A stretch of DNA of 64,000 nucleotides from the NCBI GenBank assembly GCA_000722615.1, contig JOKI01000006.1, positions 149,557 to 213,556 of the forward strand, read 5' to 3'. Both the position numbers and the translations under genes were made by a program. The stretch is from Pseudorhizobium pelagicum. Lineage in GTDB: Bacteria; Pseudomonadota; Alphaproteobacteria; Rhizobiales; Rhizobiaceae. Below are positions 63,458 through 64,000 of this stretch, one piece after another (positions within the stretch are counted from its first letter, which is position 1; each line of letters opens with the position of its first letter). The notes beneath the pieces are model-generated. The model was not told where the DNA came from. It ran no database searches and worked only from the letters and a program-made list of their open reading frames with translations.

Positions 63458-64000
63458 ATGCAAACAAATGCTAGCGCAGAACCGCGGAAAACGCAAGGTT
63501 TGAGCTTTGCGGAGCAGGTTAAGCAACGCACCGGCTCCCCTTACATGCGCCAACCGCGCGCGGCCAAAGAGGCCGGCACGACGCCCGCGAAAGCCGTCGC
63601 TACGGCGACAGAACCCGCCGCTGAGAAACCCGAGGCGAAGAACACGCCTTTCGTTGCTGATGCCGAACAGCTGCGCCGTTTCGTCCAAGGCGTCTTCCGG
63701 AACTGTATCGATGGGCACGGAAAGCCGCTTACTGCGCGTTTGGTGCTGAGAGCTTTCACTCACCGCAACGATAAGTGCGTGCTGAGCGAGGAACTGGCGT
63801 TCGGCTCCGGCGTGGTTTCCGCTGCCGTCGACGCCGCCTCCAGGGTCGCAAACCGCCCGGCTGACGGTGCCGCAGTCTTCGCCCCGCCGCCATGCCTGTT
63901 CAGCCCCTTCTCGGAAAAGGCAAGACAAGCCGACATTATGGCGGCGCCGGTGATTGCGGTCGACCTGGACGAGATGGATCCCGAGGAGGGGCATCGCAAG
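63458..64000 (+). CDS. Truncated open frame with primase-like D-x-D motif (candidate replication protein)
   Basis: Open from the ATG at 63458 (AAGGGAT nine bases upstream) to the window end: 181 residues without a stop. Residues 1-65 are low-complexity (Ala/Glu/Lys/Thr-rich, probably disordered). From about 66 it is ordered: VADAEQLRRFVQGVFRNC, then a helical region. Residues 164-174 read PVIAVDLDEMD, a hydrophobic strand with D169-x-D171, the pattern of catalytic motif I of archaeo-eukaryotic primase (PrimPol/RepB-primase) domains at about this distance from the start. The other catalytic motifs lie beyond the window, so the family call is tentative. Confidence 0.55.
   Translation, partial: MQTNASAEPRKTQGLSFAEQVKQRTGSPYMRQPRAAKEAGTTPAKAVATATEPAAEKPEAKNTPFVADAEQLRRFVQGVFRNCIDGHGKPLTARLVLRAFTHRNDKCVLSEELAFGSGVVSAAVDAASRVANRPADGAAVFAPPPCLFSPFSEKARQADIMAAPVIAVDLDEMDPEEGHRK

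Larger units (their letters stand above)
60233..64000 (+). mobile_element. Left end of an integrative genomic island inserted in tRNA-Gly(GCC); right end outside window
   Basis: Delimited on the left by the tRNA fragment. It contains, all on the plus strand, a tyrosine recombinase, an AlpA-like HTH protein, an unknown 335-aa protein coupled to it (ATGA), a second HTH protein and a truncated primase-like open frame. Gene content and order resemble phage satellites and small integrative elements (integrase, AlpA-type regulator, replication genes). No capsid, conjugation or defence gene is seen yet. Extent beyond 64000 unknown. Confidence 0.8.

Noticed and set aside
1-64000. CRISPR arrays, rRNA genes, insertion sequences
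   Set aside because: No regularly spaced repeat series, rRNA-like segments or transposase frames were seen anywhere in the window.

Overview
The window is about 60% G+C chromosomal DNA from an alphaproteobacterium of the Rhizobiaceae (Rhizobium, Ensifer or Shinella type; genus not resolved from sequence alone). Markers for this are a 2827-residue cyclic beta-1,2-glucan synthase (NdvB) beside its exporter NdvA, the PhaR/PhaA/PhaB polyhydroxybutyrate genes, an RpoH2-type sigma factor, CarD, a SUV3-type helicase, a rhizobial pyruvate carboxylase with a TTG start, and a SAM-II riboswitch on metA.

Layout. 1-5174 (minus): a dipeptide-type ABC transporter (substrate-binding protein, two permeases, two ATPases; the last ATPase is cut by the window start). 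5673-13793 (plus): an M20 amidohydrolase, a class III aminotransferase, a cardiolipin-synthase-like PLD protein, an EEP-family phosphodiesterase, a ketoglutarate-semialdehyde-type dehydrogenase, a threonine-dehydratase-like enzyme and a 47-residue membrane protein. 13805-14965 (minus): a second amidohydrolase. 15286-25633: ndvB and ndvA, convergent around a strong bidirectional terminator. 25954-36827: a LuxR-type regulator, pyc, an MFS transporter, ispG, an OmpA lipoprotein, a LysE exporter, a polyprenyl synthase, mtgA and a GST. 36974-40361: rpmF, phaR, phaAB and small envelope proteins. 40919-48559: SUV3 helicase, S4 protein, ferredoxin FdxA, CarD, RpoH2 and an M48 lipoprotein protease. 48754-55392 (minus): thiBPQ under a TPP riboswitch, a single-domain response regulator, an ABC-F ATPase and thiamine pyrophosphokinase. 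55489-60127 (plus): MoxR ATPase, NUDIX hydrolase, SAM-II-controlled metA, a VWA protein and an aldose epimerase. 60233-64000: the left end of a genomic island.

Regulation visible in the sequence: three exact GGAAC-N16-CGTT promoters of the EcfG/RpoE2 general-stress type, in front of rpoH2, the single-domain response regulator and a DUF3309 small membrane protein; a TPP riboswitch followed by a hairpin that covers part of the thiB Shine-Dalgarno; and a SAM-II aptamer placed between a candidate promoter and an intrinsic terminator upstream of metA.

The least explained part is the right end. Beside the epimerase gene lies only the 3' part of a tRNA-Gly(GCC) gene, from the anticodon arm to CCA, on the minus strand. 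A tyrosine recombinase follows, then an AlpA-like HTH protein, an unrecognised 335-residue protein, a second HTH protein and the beginning of a protein with a D-x-D motif suggestive of a primase-polymerase. This looks like attL plus the integration and replication end of an integrative element or phage satellite; its cargo and attR lie beyond the window.
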